Source: Clostridium sp. AM34-11AC (GTDB taxonomy: Bacteria; Bacillota; Clostridia; Lachnospirales; Lachnospiraceae). From it: 64,000 nt of DNA. A program made the translations under genes and the position numbers. Shown here one piece after another: positions 6,984 to 16,114 of this stretch. Below the pieces are notes generated by a model that saw only the letters and a program-made list of their open reading frames with translations, was not told where the DNA came from and did not search any database. The stretch is from the NCBI RefSeq assembly GCF_003435375.1, contig NZ_QWGL01000004.1, positions 75,572-139,571 on the forward strand, written 5' to 3'. How positions within the stretch are numbered: position 1 is the stretch's first letter; every line of letters begins with the position of its first letter.

Positions 6984-8852
6984 TTATAATTCCCCACTCA
7001 AAGAATCCCTGATTTTATCCAGGAACCTCTCCCCGTACTTCTCAAACTTAAACTCTCCAACGCCGGAAACCTTCAGCATTTCCCCCTTATTTTTCGGTTT
7101 TATAAGGCACATATGTACCAGCGTCTTGTCGGAGAATACGATGTAAGGCGGGACTTTTTCTTCCTTTGCGATCTCCCTGCGAAGTTCCTTTAAGAGGTCG
7201 AAAAGCGTCGTCTCCTCCTCCGTGAAGTTCTCGCTTCCGGCCGTCATCTTTGGCTTCTTCGCACTGGAAGTCTTCCCAGTCTTCATTCTCTCCTGCTCCT
7301 TCGGGAGCTTCATCATGACTTTCTCATCTTCGCCGTTTAAGAGGGGCGCCGCGTTCTTTCCGAGTTTTACGATGGCGTACTCGTCGGATGTCACCACAAG
7401 ATATTCCTTCACCTGGAGGAAATTTAAGACCTGGCGCAATCTGTATGTGGGAACCTTCGATAACTCTCCGTAATGGGAATTCTCATCCATGTGGTAATTT
7501 CGGATCTTCACCGTCGCTGCCCCGTGGACAGTATCCAGGATCACCGTGGTTCCATACCGCTCCCGGCACTCTGCGACGCAGCCCACGATAGCCTTCGCAA
7601 TCTCCGTCACATCCATCTCCTCAAACTGTGTCTTGCAGTTCGAGCAGTTCCCGCAGTATCCGCTTCCATACTCCCCGAAATACCGCAGGATATACTCTCT
7701 CAGGCAGTCGTTCGTAAAGCAGTAGAACGTCATCTTTTTCAAGCGATCCCGGTCTCTCTCCGCAACGATCGCTCTCGTCACATCGTCAAGCTCCTCATTA
7801 TCCCGGTTGTTGTCGATAAACATCTGGTTTGTCACCACATCTCGGCCGCCGTAGAGCAGCAGGCAGTCCGCCGGTTCCCCGTCACGCCCCGCGCGGCCGG
7901 CTTCCTGATAATAGCTCTCCATGTTCTTCGGCATATTGTAGTGGATCACAAAGCGGACGTTCGACTTGTCAATTCCCATGCCGAAGGCATTGGTCGCCAC
8001 CATGATCTGCGCCCGGTCGAAGATGAAATCCTCCTGATTCTGTTTTCTCTCGCTGTCGGAAAGTCCCGCGTGGTATCTCGTCACGGAAAAGCCGTCCTTC
8101 ATCAGCTTCTCCGTCACCTCCTCCACGAGTTTTCTCGTCAGGCAGTAAACGATGCCGCACTGACCGGCGTGTTCTTCGATATATGTCTTTACCGCCGCAT
8201 ACTTGTCCTTCGGGCTCTGGACCTCGAAATAGAGGTTTGGACGGTCGAATCCTGTTGTCGTCACCACCGGATCCTGGAGTTTCAGGAGATCGATAATATC
8301 ATCCCGAACCGCCGCCGTCGCCGTTGCCGTGAAGGCGCTGACTACCGGACGTTTCGGGAGTGTACACAAAAATTCTTCTATTTTTAGGTAACCGGGCCTG
8401 AAATCCTGCCCCCACTGGGAGACACAATGGGCCTCGTCCACCGCCACCATAGCGATCTTCGCGTGGACGGCAAAATCGAGAAATTCCGGTGTCAGAAGGC
8501 GCTCCGGCGCGACGTAGATGATCGGATATCGACCCTCGCGGGCATATCCCAGCGCTTTATAATACTGCCCTGGCGTCAGGGAACTGTTTAAATAGGCCGC
8601 ATGGACTCCCGCCTGGTTCAGCGCGCTGACCTGGTCCTTCATTAAGGAAATTAACGGTGAGATCACAAGCGTAATTCCCCCGTTCTCCCCTGCCATCAGC
8701 GCCGGGATCTGGTAACAGAGCGACTTTCCCGCACCCGTCGGCATGATTCCAAGTACGTCCCTGCCGGAGGTGATCGCGTCGATCATCTTTTCCTGTCCGT
8801 CCCGGAAAGCGTCATAGCCGAAATACTGTTTTAATACCTCATATTTATCCAT
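6984..8852 (-). CDS. recQ: ATP-dependent DNA helicase RecQ
   Basis: A 622-residue superfamily 2 helicase for recombination and replication-fork repair. In order: motif I PTGAGKS near residue 40, DEAH box with VDEAHCVSQWG near 130, TATA motif III, motif VI with QEAGRAGRDG near 315, then the RQC zinc region (CLREYILRYFG...CGNCSNC, about 370-400), a winged helix, and a C-terminal HRDC-like domain ending the protein. The start ATG at 8852 gives the canonical MDKYEVLKQYFGY N-terminus; a GGAAAGG element sits upstream. The upstream in-frame TTG at 8894 lacks a ribosome site. Monocistronic with its own terminator. Confidence 0.95.
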   Translation of the reverse strand: MDKYEVLKQYFGYDAFRDGQEKMIDAITSGRDVLGIMPTGAGKSLCYQIPALMAGENGGITLVISPLISLMKDQVSALNQAGVHAAYLNSSLTPGQYYKALGYAREGRYPIIYVAPERLLTPEFLDFAVHAKIAMVAVDEAHCVSQWGQDFRPGYLKIEEFLCTLPKRPVVSAFTATATAAVRDDIIDLLKLQDPVVTTTGFDRPNLYFEVQSPKDKYAAVKTYIEEHAGQCGIVYCLTRKLVEEVTEKLMKDGFSVTRYHAGLSDSERKQNQEDFIFDRAQIMVATNAFGMGIDKSNVRFVIHYNMPKNMESYYQEAGRAGRDGEPADCLLLYGGRDVVTNQMFIDNNRDNEELDDVTRAIVAERDRDRLKKMTFYCFTNDCLREYILRYFGEYGSGYCGNCSNCKTQFEEMDVTEIAKAIVGCVAECRERYGTTVILDTVHGAATVKIRNYHMDENSHYGELSKVPTYRLRQVLNFLQVKEYLVVTSDEYAIVKLGKNAAPLLNGEDEKVMMKLPKEQERMKTGKTSSAKKPKMTAGSENFTEEETTLFDLLKELRREIAKEEKVPPYIVFSDKTLVHMCLIKPKNKGEMLKVSGVGEFKFEKYGERFLDKIRDSLSGEL

Positions 8853-9100
8853 AAAAGCATAATACCTTTCCAAATCTGATAAAGTATCGAGCAAAGTCTG
8901 CTATTGAAGCATTATTCAAATGGAACATAAAGAAAAACGATGCCGCAACGCAGCTAAGAGCATATCGAATATCAGATCATTCAGAATCAAGAATTTATTG
9001 TTGTTCCATAATATCACGCTCCTGCTCTCCGTGCAAGCCCGCAGTCCATAAACTTTTATAAAAGATGTCGCTTTTCCATCCCTGTGCCCATTCATTTTCC

Positions 9101-9171
9101 CGTTACTGTTCACGCTTTGCGCAAACAGTAACTGATTTTGCCGATGCTTCGCATTCCGAATCGGCAAAATC
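9101..9171. repeat. Two adjacent hairpins upstream of xpt
   Basis: GTTACTGTT / AACAGTAAC (9101-9132) is followed at once by GATTTTGCCGAT / AATCGGCAAAATC (9134-9171). A small GTTACTG..CAGTAAC hairpin also occurs near 48785. Confidence 0.6.
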
Positions 9172-9188
9172 CACTACCACCACTGTAT

Positions 9189-9229
9189 TGTACGGAATTT
9201 TCAGTTCAGAAAATTCCTACCCGTGTACA
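9189..9229 (+). repeat. Repeat family C, copy 1 (41 bp)
   Basis: The sequence from TGTACGGAATTTTCAG to CCTACCCGTGTACA is identical over 41 bases to 29129-29169, in the same orientation. It is an inverted repeat: TGTACGG..CCGTGTACA ends and GAATTTTC..GAAAATTC inside. Confidence 0.85.
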
Positions 9230-9254
9230 GTAATATTTTCCCCGACTTTTCATC

Positions 9255-9283
9255 TTGTAATCTCCCCCCAATATTGCTATAAT
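9255..9283 (+). promoter_or_regulatory. Promoter of xpt
   Basis: TTGTAA (9255-9260) and TATAAT (9278-9283), 17-bp spacer. The leader is only about 45 nt, too short for a purine riboswitch. Confidence 0.75.
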
Positions 9284-9332
9284 TGGATACAATACAGATA
9301 CACCCGAAAAGGGGAATTACGGAGGAAAGAAC

Positions 9333-9917
9333 ATGAACTTTTTAGAAGAGCGTATCGCGAAAGACGGTGTTGTAAAAGAGGGAAACGTATTAAAAGTTGA
9401 CAGCTTTTTAAACCATCAGATGGATATCGAACTTTTTGACGAGATGGGCGCGGAGTTCAAGCGCCGTTTTGCCAATGAAAATATCAACAAGATCCTGACC
9501 ATCGAGGCATCCGGTATCGGTATCGCCTGTATCGCGGCAATGCATTTCCATGTGCCGGTCGTTTTCGCTAAGAAATCCCAGAGCGTAAACCTTGACGGCG
9601 AAATGTATGTTGCTGAGGTAGAATCTTTCACCCATAAATGTAAAAATCAGGTCATCGTTTCCAAGAAATTCCTTTCCCCGGATGACCATGTTTTAATTAT
9701 CGATGACTTCCTTGCGAACGGTTATGCCCTTCAGGGACTGATCTCCATTGTCCATGAGGCGGGCGCTACAGTTGAAGGAATCGGCATCGTGGTAGAAAAA
9801 GGATTCCAGATCGGCGGACAGGTCATCAGAAATCTGGGCTACCACTTAGAGTCCTTAGCCATCGTTGAGTCCATGGACCCGGCTGCCGGCACTGTAAAAT
9901 TCCGCGAACAGGACTAA
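9333..9917 (+). CDS. xpt: Xanthine phosphoribosyltransferase
   Basis: A 194-residue cytosolic salvage enzyme converting xanthine and PRPP to XMP, close to the family's usual 190 residues. The N-terminus [12 protein letters not shown] and the segment [12 protein letters not shown] are characteristic. The PRPP-binding loop is [15 protein letters not shown] near residue 125. A GGAGGA site at 9321 precedes the ATG. XMP also links to GMP synthesis through guaB, found elsewhere in the window. It is a single-gene transcript bounded by a bidirectional terminator. Confidence 0.97.
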   Translation: MNFLEERIAKDGVVKEGNVLKVDSFLNHQMDIELFDEMGAEFKRRFANENINKILTIEASGIGIACIAAMHFHVPVVFAKKSQSVNLDGEMYVAEVESFTHKCKNQVIVSKKFLSPDDHVLIIDDFLANGYALQGLISIVHEAGATVEGIGIVVEKGFQIGGQVIRNLGYHLESLAIVESMDPAAGTVKFREQD

Positions 9918-9920
9918 TGT

Positions 9921-9976
9921 AAAAACGGATACTTTCGCTTCCGGCAGGAATGCCGGAGTGCAGAGTATCCGTTTTC
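9921..9976. terminator. Bidirectional terminator between xpt and the CNNM gene
   Basis: AAAACGGATACT / AGTATCCGTTTT stem with a nested TTCCGGCA / TGCCGGA hairpin. T-runs flank both strands, serving the convergent genes. Confidence 0.85.
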
Positions 9977-9988
9977 TATTTCTTCTTT

Positions 9989-11335
9989 CTATTTCTTCTC
10001 TTCTTTCGGTAACGGAATCGCAAGAACCGTCTGGATCACCTTGTTCTCCACTTTCATGATCTTTAACAGATAGTCCCCGATCCGGACACTCCCCTTCTCT
10101 CCCGCTTTCGGGATATGCCCAAGCCTGGACACCATGAAACCGTTCAACGTGTCAAAGTTATCCTTATCTTCCTTATCAAATTCCACCCCAAGAGTCTCCT
10201 CCACATCATCTAAGAGTGTGAGACCGGTAAGCTCATATGTACCATTCTTTCTGGAAACGATATCTGGCTCTTCCTTATCATACTCGTCCAGAATATTTCC
10301 GACGATCTCCTCTAAGATATCCTCCATCGTGACGATACCCGCAAGCTGACCATACTCATCCACGACCAGCTCGATATGGATCTTCTGGGACTGCATCTCC
10401 TTAAAGAGAGAGTTGATATTCTTCGTCTCCGGAATAAAGTGTGGACTTCTGAGCAGACCCTTGATCTTTTTGATCGGCGTATTTAAATGTTCTTTCGAGT
10501 CTGTATAATGAAGCATGTCCCGCATGTGGAGAATACCGATGATATTGTCGATATCTTCCTCATAAACCGGGAATCTCGAGTAGTTTGCTTCCTTCACAAC
10601 GAAATCCAGCGCTTCCTTAAGCGTGATCTCCCCGTCCAACGCAAGGACAGCCGTGCGGTGCGTCATGATATCCGCCGCCACTTTATCATCGAACTCGAAG
10701 ATATTCGTGATCATCTCCGCCTCACTGGCCTCTAAGACCCCCTGCTCATGACCTTCATTGACCATATACATGATGTCTTCCTCGGTCACATTGTCATCTT
10801 TTTCGCGGATATTGATGCCCACCGCCTTCAGGGAGATATAGGCGAACTGATCCATCAGCCACGCGAACGGAAACAGAAATTTCGCCACGAGCTCCACCAG
10901 TGGAAGCACCTTATAGCAGAACCGGATCGGACTTTTCGCAGCGATGCGCTTCGGGATCACGATCCCCAGTCCCGTGAGCAGAAATGCGATTCCCACAAGT
11001 CCCGCGACATATGAAATTCCAACGGCTGCCAGATGCGGCAGCTTTGTGCGCACTCCAAGCAGCGCCGTCAGATTTCGTACCACAAACAGCAGGGAAGAGG
11101 CCCCCATTGCCAGTGTCAGGATACTCGTCGCCAGCTGATTCGTGCGGATAAAGAGGTACGGATCCTCCTGAATCTTCAGAAGCTTTTCCGCCCTCTTATT
11201 CCCCTCGTCGCGCTCATCCTCCAGCGCGCTGGTGTTCAGCGCCTGAACCGCCGCACCGAATCCGTACAACACCGCAAACAAGATCACCGATGCGGCAAAT
11301 AAAACAATTCCTATCCACGAATTGCCATCGTCCAT
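9989..11335 (-). CDS. CNNM/CorC-family membrane protein (DUF21-CBS-CorC_HlyC)
   Basis: A 448-residue membrane protein. The N-terminal DUF21 region has about four hydrophobic segments (SWIGIVLFAASVILFAVLYGF at the start; later LATSILTLAMGASSLLFVV). It continues with a CBS pair (DIMTHRTAVLALD, then YEEDIDNIIGILHMRDML, about residues 220-340) and a C-terminal CorC_HlyC domain. Relatives transport or regulate Mg2+/Na+ and are often mislabelled hemolysins. Start choice: AAGGAG lies 14 bases before the ATG at 11335, a long spacing. No better ATG exists; a GTG overlapping the ribosome site is the alternative. It has its own promoter. Confidence 0.88.
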   Translation of the reverse strand: MDDGNSWIGIVLFAASVILFAVLYGFGAAVQALNTSALEDERDEGNKRAEKLLKIQEDPYLFIRTNQLATSILTLAMGASSLLFVVRNLTALLGVRTKLPHLAAVGISYVAGLVGIAFLLTGLGIVIPKRIAAKSPIRFCYKVLPLVELVAKFLFPFAWLMDQFAYISLKAVGINIREKDDNVTEEDIMYMVNEGHEQGVLEASEAEMITNIFEFDDKVAADIMTHRTAVLALDGEITLKEALDFVVKEANYSRFPVYEEDIDNIIGILHMRDMLHYTDSKEHLNTPIKKIKGLLRSPHFIPETKNINSLFKEMQSQKIHIELVVDEYGQLAGIVTMEDILEEIVGNILDEYDKEEPDIVSRKNGTYELTGLTLLDDVEETLGVEFDKEDKDNFDTLNGFMVSRLGHIPKAGEKGSVRIGDYLLKIMKVENKVIQTVLAIPLPKEEKK

Positions 11336-11430
11336 GAGAATTACATACACTCCTTTATCATTTTCAGTACTGCATCCAGCCGTTTCCAGATCCACGGCTG
11401 AATTGTTTCAAAGTATTTACGTATTTTTCC

Positions 11431-11459
11431 ACTATAGCATTAAATCCATGCCCCGTCAA
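11431..11459 (-). promoter_or_regulatory. Promoter of the CNNM gene
   Basis: Minus-strand TTGACG (11454-11459) and TATAGT (11431-11436), 17-bp spacer. This separates the gene from the upstream mazF operon. Confidence 0.7.
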
Positions 11460-11511
11460 GGAATACACCCGCGATTATGTAACAGGTTCCGCCCCTTTCA
11501 CAGGCATTTTC

Positions 11512-11862
11512 CTAATAGTCCCCGAGTTCCAGACTGACCTTCAGCGCCTCGTCCACCCGGCCTAACAGCTCCCCGTCAATATGGCAGATCTTTTCCCTGA
11601 GTCTCTGCTTGTCGATGGTCCGGAGCTGTTCTAAAAGGATCACAGAGTCCTTCACCATGTCACAGTCTCTGGCGGAAAGCTCCACATGGGTCGGAAGCTT
11701 CGCCTTATTCATCCTCGATGTGATCGCCGCGCAGATCACCGTGGGGCTGTGCTTATTCCCCACATCGTTCTGGATCACGAGCACGGGCCGCACACCTCCC
11801 TGCTCCGAACCGACTACCGGTCTCAGATCCGCATAATAAATATCGCCCCGTCTGATAATCAC
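11512..11862 (-). CDS. mazF: MazF/PemK-family mRNA interferase (EndoA-like)
   Basis: A 116-residue endoribonuclease toxin family member. It starts [23 protein letters not shown], the signature of chromosomal NdoA/MazF, with RPVLVIQND and the conserved Thr/Ser-rich strand [20 protein letters not shown] following. It cleaves RNA at short motifs (UACAU in Bacillus). The GTG at 11862 has GGCGGAG 10 bases upstream. It is last in the rex-acpS-nnr-alr-mazF run. No antitoxin gene is visible in the 176 bp between alr and mazF, although Bacillus has ndoAI there. Confidence 0.92.
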   Translation of the reverse strand: MIIRRGDIYYADLRPVVGSEQGGVRPVLVIQNDVGNKHSPTVICAAITSRMNKAKLPTHVELSARDCDMVKDSVILLEQLRTIDKQRLREKICHIDGELLGRVDEALKVSLELGDY

Positions 11863-12038
11863 AAGTCCCACACTCCGCCTGAATTTCTATGCGGTCAGCA
11901 GATCCGGGGCTGTGCCTGCACCTGTCCCCGGCGGCTGCCGCGCTCACTCAAGAAGCCTGCAACGCGTGCTTCTTATAGTCCAGAGTATTTCCCACTTATG
12001 ATATTTTATTCAGACGTACCGTTTTTCGAGCATGACCG

Positions 12039-13214
12039 TCAAAAGCCTTCGTACTCCTCATCCCTGCACATCATGCCGCCCACTTCTCTTCCATTCTTCA
12101 CATACCGCCGCGGCACACGTTTTCCTATCAGGCACGGGATCTCGTAATGGAATCCGCCTGAAATCTCTGCAAGCTCCTCCATAGTGATCTCCTGGTCCCC
12201 GTCCCTGCCCACAAGAGTCACGGGATCTCCCTCTTTGGCCTCCGGAATCCCCGTAAGATCCGCCATAAACTGGTCCATGCAGATCCGCCCTAAGATTTTT
12301 GCCCGTTTTCCATGGATCAGCACTTCTCCTTTTCCGGAGAGATTTCTCGGATAGCCGTCCCCGTAACCTGCAGAGACCGTAGCGATCCGCATCGTCTTCT
12401 CCGCCTTAAAGGTTCCGCCGTAGCTGACCTCCGTTCCCGGTCCGATCTCCTTGATGTAAGTGATAAAGCTCTTTAACGCCATCGCCGGTTTCAGAGAAAT
12501 GATATCCTGTTTTACTTCATCCGACGGGTACAGGCCGTAGATCGTGATTCCCGCGCGAACCGCGTCCATGTTAAAATCCGGGAGTTCTACGATTCCGGCG
12601 CTGTTAGAACAGTGACAGACCGGGACGGCCACACCGGCTGCCTTCACATCATCGCAGAACTCGTGAAACCGTCTGTACTGCTCCCCTGCATTCGTCTTAT
12701 CTGCCTCGTCTGCCCGTGCGAAGTGGGTAAACATACCGGCGATCCTGAGAGCCGGAAGCTCCGCGATCTCCTTTATGGTCTCCACGGATCCCTCATCCGG
12801 GAAAAGTCCGATACGGCTCATTCCCGTATCCACCGCGATATGGATCTTCGCGGTCTTTCCCTCTGCCACAGCGGCATCTGATAATTCTTTTGCTCTCCAG
12901 TATTCAAACATAGGCAGACTGATGTCGTTTTCAAGACATTCCTGATAGCGGCCGGCTGAAACCGGACCAAGACACAGGATCTCTTTTTCGATCCCATGTC
13001 TCCTGAGCTTAAGCCCCTCATCCACCGTTGCCACCGCGTACCCACAGACAAAACGGTCGATGGTCCTCGCCACCGGGACTGCCCCGTGTCCGTATGCGTC
13101 CGTCTTTACCACGCCGTACATCTTCGTTCCCGGACGAAGATGCTCCTTCATGGCCTTCATATTTTCTTCAATACGCCCGAGATCCACCTCTGCGTAGATT
13201 CTGTCAAATTCCAT
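12039..13214 (-). CDS. alr: Alanine racemase
   Basis: A 391-residue PLP enzyme making D-alanine for peptidoglycan. The PLP-Lys motif is YGVVKTDAYGHG, with the Lys at about residue 37. The catalytic Tyr region is TEVSYGGTFKA near residue 265, and AVDTGMSRIG is also typical. GGAGG lies 9 bases upstream of the ATG. It overlaps nnr by 11 nt, as expected for coupled translation. Placement beside nnr, acpS and mazF is a conserved Firmicutes arrangement. Confidence 0.96.
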   Translation of the reverse strand: MEFDRIYAEVDLGRIEENMKAMKEHLRPGTKMYGVVKTDAYGHGAVPVARTIDRFVCGYAVATVDEGLKLRRHGIEKEILCLGPVSAGRYQECLENDISLPMFEYWRAKELSDAAVAEGKTAKIHIAVDTGMSRIGLFPDEGSVETIKEIAELPALRIAGMFTHFARADEADKTNAGEQYRRFHEFCDDVKAAGVAVPVCHCSNSAGIVELPDFNMDAVRAGITIYGLYPSDEVKQDIISLKPAMALKSFITYIKEIGPGTEVSYGGTFKAEKTMRIATVSAGYGDGYPRNLSGKGEVLIHGKRAKILGRICMDQFMADLTGIPEAKEGDPVTLVGRDGDQEITMEELAEISGGFHYEIPCLIGKRVPRRYVKNGREVGGMMCRDEEYEGF

Positions 13215-14787
13215 CTCTGTATACCTCCGGAAGGCAATCTGCGATCTCCCCTGCTAACACTCCGTGGACTCCAAAGTGTTTCTCAGCGGCCTCGCCGGCG
13301 AGACCGTGTACATAAACTCCAAGGGCCGCCGCGTCACTCTCCTCCAGTCCCAGCGCTACGAGCCCGGCGATCACGCCCGTAAGCACATCACCGGAACCGC
13401 CTTTGGCCATAGCCGGAGTCCCGCTTCCGTTCACGAACGTCTTTCCGTCTCTTCCGGCGATCACCGTCGCCGCGTCCTTTAAGACGCATACTACGCCGTA
13501 CTGATCTGCGAACTCCCTGGCGGTGCGGACCGGATTCTCCTTCATTTCTTCTATCTGAATTCCTGTGAGCCGCGACATCTCCTTCATATGCGGCGTCACG
13601 ATAATATTCTCCGTAAAATAACCTGTAAGTTCCCGGTATTCCGCCGCAAGATTCAGGGCATCCGCGTCAAGAATGATCGGAACATAGGCATCCTTCAGGA
13701 CATTTTCCACCATGCATCTGGCATAATCTTCCATCCCGATCCCAGGTCCCAGAACGATCACATCGGCCCATTCCGTCTCCCTCGCAATCTTTCGCGCAAA
13801 GTTTTCCGGATCTTTCTCGGCCTCCTTCGTGTCGTAGGTGGCTAAAATGGCCTCCGGAAGTTTTTCCTGTACGATCAGCCGGTTCTCCTCCGGGGTAAAG
13901 ACCTTTACAAGTCCGGCCCCCATCCGGTATGCTGCTGTGGCGGAAAGCAGGGAAGCCCCCGCCATGTTCTTCGCTCCGGCCATTACAAGAACCTTTCCGT
14001 ATGTTCCCTTGTTGGAGTCAGCCATGCGGGCCGGGATCCTCAAAAGATCTTCCCGATCCAGCATCTGGACATGTTTTTCCCGTTCTGCGCTGCTCTCCGG
14101 CACAAAGCCCACATCTTTCACGAGAAGATGTCCGCAGAGCTCCCGCCCCGGAAACAGCACCTGTCCAAGCTTCTTTTCTCCGAACGTGACCGTCACATCC
14201 GCGCGGACTGCATCTCCCATCACGCTTCCGTTATCGGAGCTGATGCCCGACGGGACATCGACAGCAATGACTTTCATGTCTTCCTGTCCATTGATCCACC
14301 GGATCAGCTTCCGGTATGCGCCCTCCACATTTCTCGAAAGACCGATCCCGAAGATTGCGTCCAGAATCACGCCCCGGCAGCTTCTTTTTCTCTCCCCGGC
14401 CTTTCTAAACGGCTGCGCCGGGATCTTCTTTTCCACCAGGTCCGGCAGATCTTCGGCCGTCATCACCGGGATTCCCAGTCGTTTTACGACATTTAGCTGG
14501 GCTTCCAGTTCCTCGCTTCCTTTTCCGTCCCGCTGCGGGAAAACGATCTTCACATCGTACCCCTTTAAAAACAGCATTCTGGCGGCGGCAACCCCATCCG
14601 CCCCGTTATTTCCAAAGCCGCAGACGGACCAGACGGTCCCTGCCTCTTCTTTTTCCAGTATCTCCTCTGCTTTCTCTGCAACTGCCATAGCCGCCCGTTC
14701 CATCAGGACTAAGGATGGAATCCCATACCCTTTGATGGACCTTGCATCGAACTCTTTCATTTCTTTTCCATTGAGAACTGCTTTCAT
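13204..14787 (-). CDS. nnr: Bifunctional NAD(P)H-hydrate epimerase/dehydratase
   Basis: A 527-residue two-domain repair enzyme. The N-terminal YjeF_N domain (about 1-220) has VWSVCGFGNNGADG and VIAVDVPSGISSD and epimerises damaged NAD(P)HX. The C-terminal carbohydrate-kinase-like domain (about 245-525) has GTYGKVLVMAG, VIVLGPGIG and the catalytic GSGDVLTGVIAG and dehydrates the S-form using ADP. Length is standard for the fused form. It overlaps acpS by 4 nt and alr by 11 nt. Confidence 0.95.
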   Translation of the reverse strand: MKAVLNGKEMKEFDARSIKGYGIPSLVLMERAAMAVAEKAEEILEKEEAGTVWSVCGFGNNGADGVAAARMLFLKGYDVKIVFPQRDGKGSEELEAQLNVVKRLGIPVMTAEDLPDLVEKKIPAQPFRKAGERKRSCRGVILDAIFGIGLSRNVEGAYRKLIRWINGQEDMKVIAVDVPSGISSDNGSVMGDAVRADVTVTFGEKKLGQVLFPGRELCGHLLVKDVGFVPESSAEREKHVQMLDREDLLRIPARMADSNKGTYGKVLVMAGAKNMAGASLLSATAAYRMGAGLVKVFTPEENRLIVQEKLPEAILATYDTKEAEKDPENFARKIARETEWADVIVLGPGIGMEDYARCMVENVLKDAYVPIILDADALNLAAEYRELTGYFTENIIVTPHMKEMSRLTGIQIEEMKENPVRTAREFADQYGVVCVLKDAATVIAGRDGKTFVNGSGTPAMAKGGSGDVLTGVIAGLVALGLEESDAAALGVYVHGLAGEAAEKHFGVHGVLAGEIADCLPEVYRDGI

Positions 14788-15152
14788 CCGGCATCCCCCT
14801 CTCCGACGGCAAACGCCATCGCATGGTCCTTCGTGTCTGAGATCGACACTTCGATCTTTGTGATCCCGAGATCTTCGGCTATTTTTGCGGCTCCCTCATG
14901 AAGCTCCACATAGGGCTTTCCAAGAGGATCTCTTAAGACCTCCACATGAATCGGCATAAACTCCCGGAATCCCGTTCCAAACACTTTCGCCACTGCTTCT
15001 TTAACGGCAAAAGTGCCGGCAAGGACCCGGGGATCTCCCTTTGCCTGCCGGCGCTCACGCTCGGTATAAATACGCGACAAAAAAGCCTCTTTATCACAGG
15101 CTTTTTTTACGCGCTCAATTTCGATCAAATCACAGCCAACTCCAATCAACAT
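14784..15152 (-). CDS. acpS: Holo-[acyl-carrier-protein] synthase
   Basis: A 122-residue phosphopantetheinyl transferase of the AcpS type. It transfers 4'-phosphopantetheine from CoA to apo-ACP for fatty acid synthesis. The N-terminus MLIGVGCDLIEIERV carries the Mg-binding Asp at residue 8. The second motif is AGTFAVKEAVAKVFGTGF near residue 45, with its Glu, and the C-terminus has SISDTKDHAMAFAV. It overlaps rex upstream by 7 nt and nnr downstream by 4 nt. Confidence 0.95.
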   Translation of the reverse strand: MLIGVGCDLIEIERVKKACDKEAFLSRIYTERERRQAKGDPRVLAGTFAVKEAVAKVFGTGFREFMPIHVEVLRDPLGKPYVELHEGAAKIAEDLGITKIEVSISDTKDHAMAFAVGEGDAG

Positions 15153-15838
15153 GTCTCATTGGTTCCCGTCTGTTCTGCTTTTTCCTTTGCTTTCCGCTCC
15201 CGCTCATCCTGCATGCTGCAGACACGATAGGAAAGTCGCATCAGGCTCTCGGAGAGGTGGACATTCTCAACGACCACATCATCCGGAACATTTAGGTCGG
15301 TATGGGCAAAGTTCCAGATCGCCTTGATTCCGGCCTTTACCAGGCGCTCTGCGATCTCCGGAGCCTTGGACTTCGGGATCGTGAGGGCTGCGATCTGCAC
15401 CTCGTTATCGATAATAAACTGTTCAAGGTCATCGATCCCGCGGATTTCCACACCACGGACCACGAGACCGATCAGCCGCGGATTGGTATCGAACATTCCC
15501 TTGATCATAAATCCGCGCTTCTCAAAATTTGTGTAATTGGCGATGGCCTGTCCAAGGTTTCCGGCTCCGATGATAATGAGGTTGTGCTGTCTGTCGATTC
15601 CTAAAATCCTTGCGATCTCCGTGTAGAGATACTTAACATTATATCCGTATCCCTGCTGGCCGAAGCCGCCGAAATTGTTAAGATCCTGACGGATCTGGGA
15701 CGCCGTCACCTTCATTCTGGCGCTCAGCTCATTGGAAGAAATCCTTTCGATCCCCTCCTCCATCAGTTCACCCAGATATCTGTAATAGCGCGGAAGTCTG
15801 GAAATAACCGCCTTTGAAATCTGTCTTTCGTCTGTCAT
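15146..15838 (-). CDS. rex: Redox-sensing transcriptional repressor Rex
   Basis: A 230-residue NADH-sensing DNA-binding repressor. The N-terminal winged helix includes SRLPRYYRYL and RISSNELSARMKVTASQIRQD. The Rossmann NAD(H) domain has NLIIIGAGNLGQAIANY near residue 87. Rex releases operators of fermentation genes when the NADH/NAD ratio rises. An AAGGTGA site lies about 10 bases before the ATG. It heads the operon rex-acpS-nnr-alr-mazF from a full-consensus promoter. I see no TTGTGAA-N6-TTCACAA Rex operator at its own promoter. Confidence 0.96.
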   Translation of the reverse strand: MTDERQISKAVISRLPRYYRYLGELMEEGIERISSNELSARMKVTASQIRQDLNNFGGFGQQGYGYNVKYLYTEIARILGIDRQHNLIIIGAGNLGQAIANYTNFEKRGFMIKGMFDTNPRLIGLVVRGVEIRGIDDLEQFIIDNEVQIAALTIPKSKAPEIAERLVKAGIKAIWNFAHTDLNVPDDVVVENVHLSESLMRLSYRVCSMQDERERKAKEKAEQTGTNETC

Positions 15839-15883
15839 TTTCTGGTTTCACCTTCTCAAAACTTTCATATAACGATGGAATCT

Positions 15884-15912
15884 ATTATACTCATATCTAT
15901 ATTATTTGTCAA
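15884..15912 (-). promoter_or_regulatory. Consensus sigma-A promoter of the rex operon
   Basis: Minus-strand TTGACA (15907-15912) and TATAAT (15884-15889), 17-bp spacer. Both hexamers match consensus exactly. Confidence 0.85.
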
Positions 15913-15964
15913 ATCCTTGTCAAAGAATTTAGGCGAATTGGGGCTGGAACTGCCCTATCCCATA

Positions 15965-16019
15965 AAAAAGAAAATGTCCCGCCCATGATCTCCCCGACCG
16001 GACGGAACATTTTTCTTTT
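15965..16019 (-). terminator. Terminator of the first ABC-F gene
   Basis: Arms AAAAATGTTCCGTCC and GGCGGGACATTTTC (minus-strand reading) with a GC-rich loop and following T-rich sequence. Confidence 0.7.
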
Positions 16020-16114
16020 GAGTATATCTATATCTGTTCAACAGGTTTGCTGCTGTTCACACCCTGCGCAGGCAGCAACGGACCTGAGACTCAGCGGATA
16101 TTAATGATTGCTGC

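Larger units (their letters stand above)
8853..9332. other. 480-bp intergenic region with stacked hairpins
   Basis: Divergent recQ and xpt leave 480 bp without a credible gene. It contains three successive inverted repeats (9101-9229), the second copy class of repeat family C and the xpt promoter. Frames crossing it are short and run through the hairpins. Confidence 0.6.

Noticed and set aside
7473..8387. 304-codon plus-strand frame
   Set aside because: Antisense to recQ.
9241..9332. Purine riboswitch before xpt
   Set aside because: The leader from the predicted promoter is about 45 nt, too short, and lacks the three-way junction motifs.
13838..14863. 341-codon plus-strand frame
   Set aside because: Fully antisense to nnr, which has clear domains and overlaps its neighbours as expected.
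16030..16090. Another copy of the family B MITE
   Set aside because: Only a short, weak resemblance to the left end (CAGGT.TGC); no matching terminal repeat or duplication.
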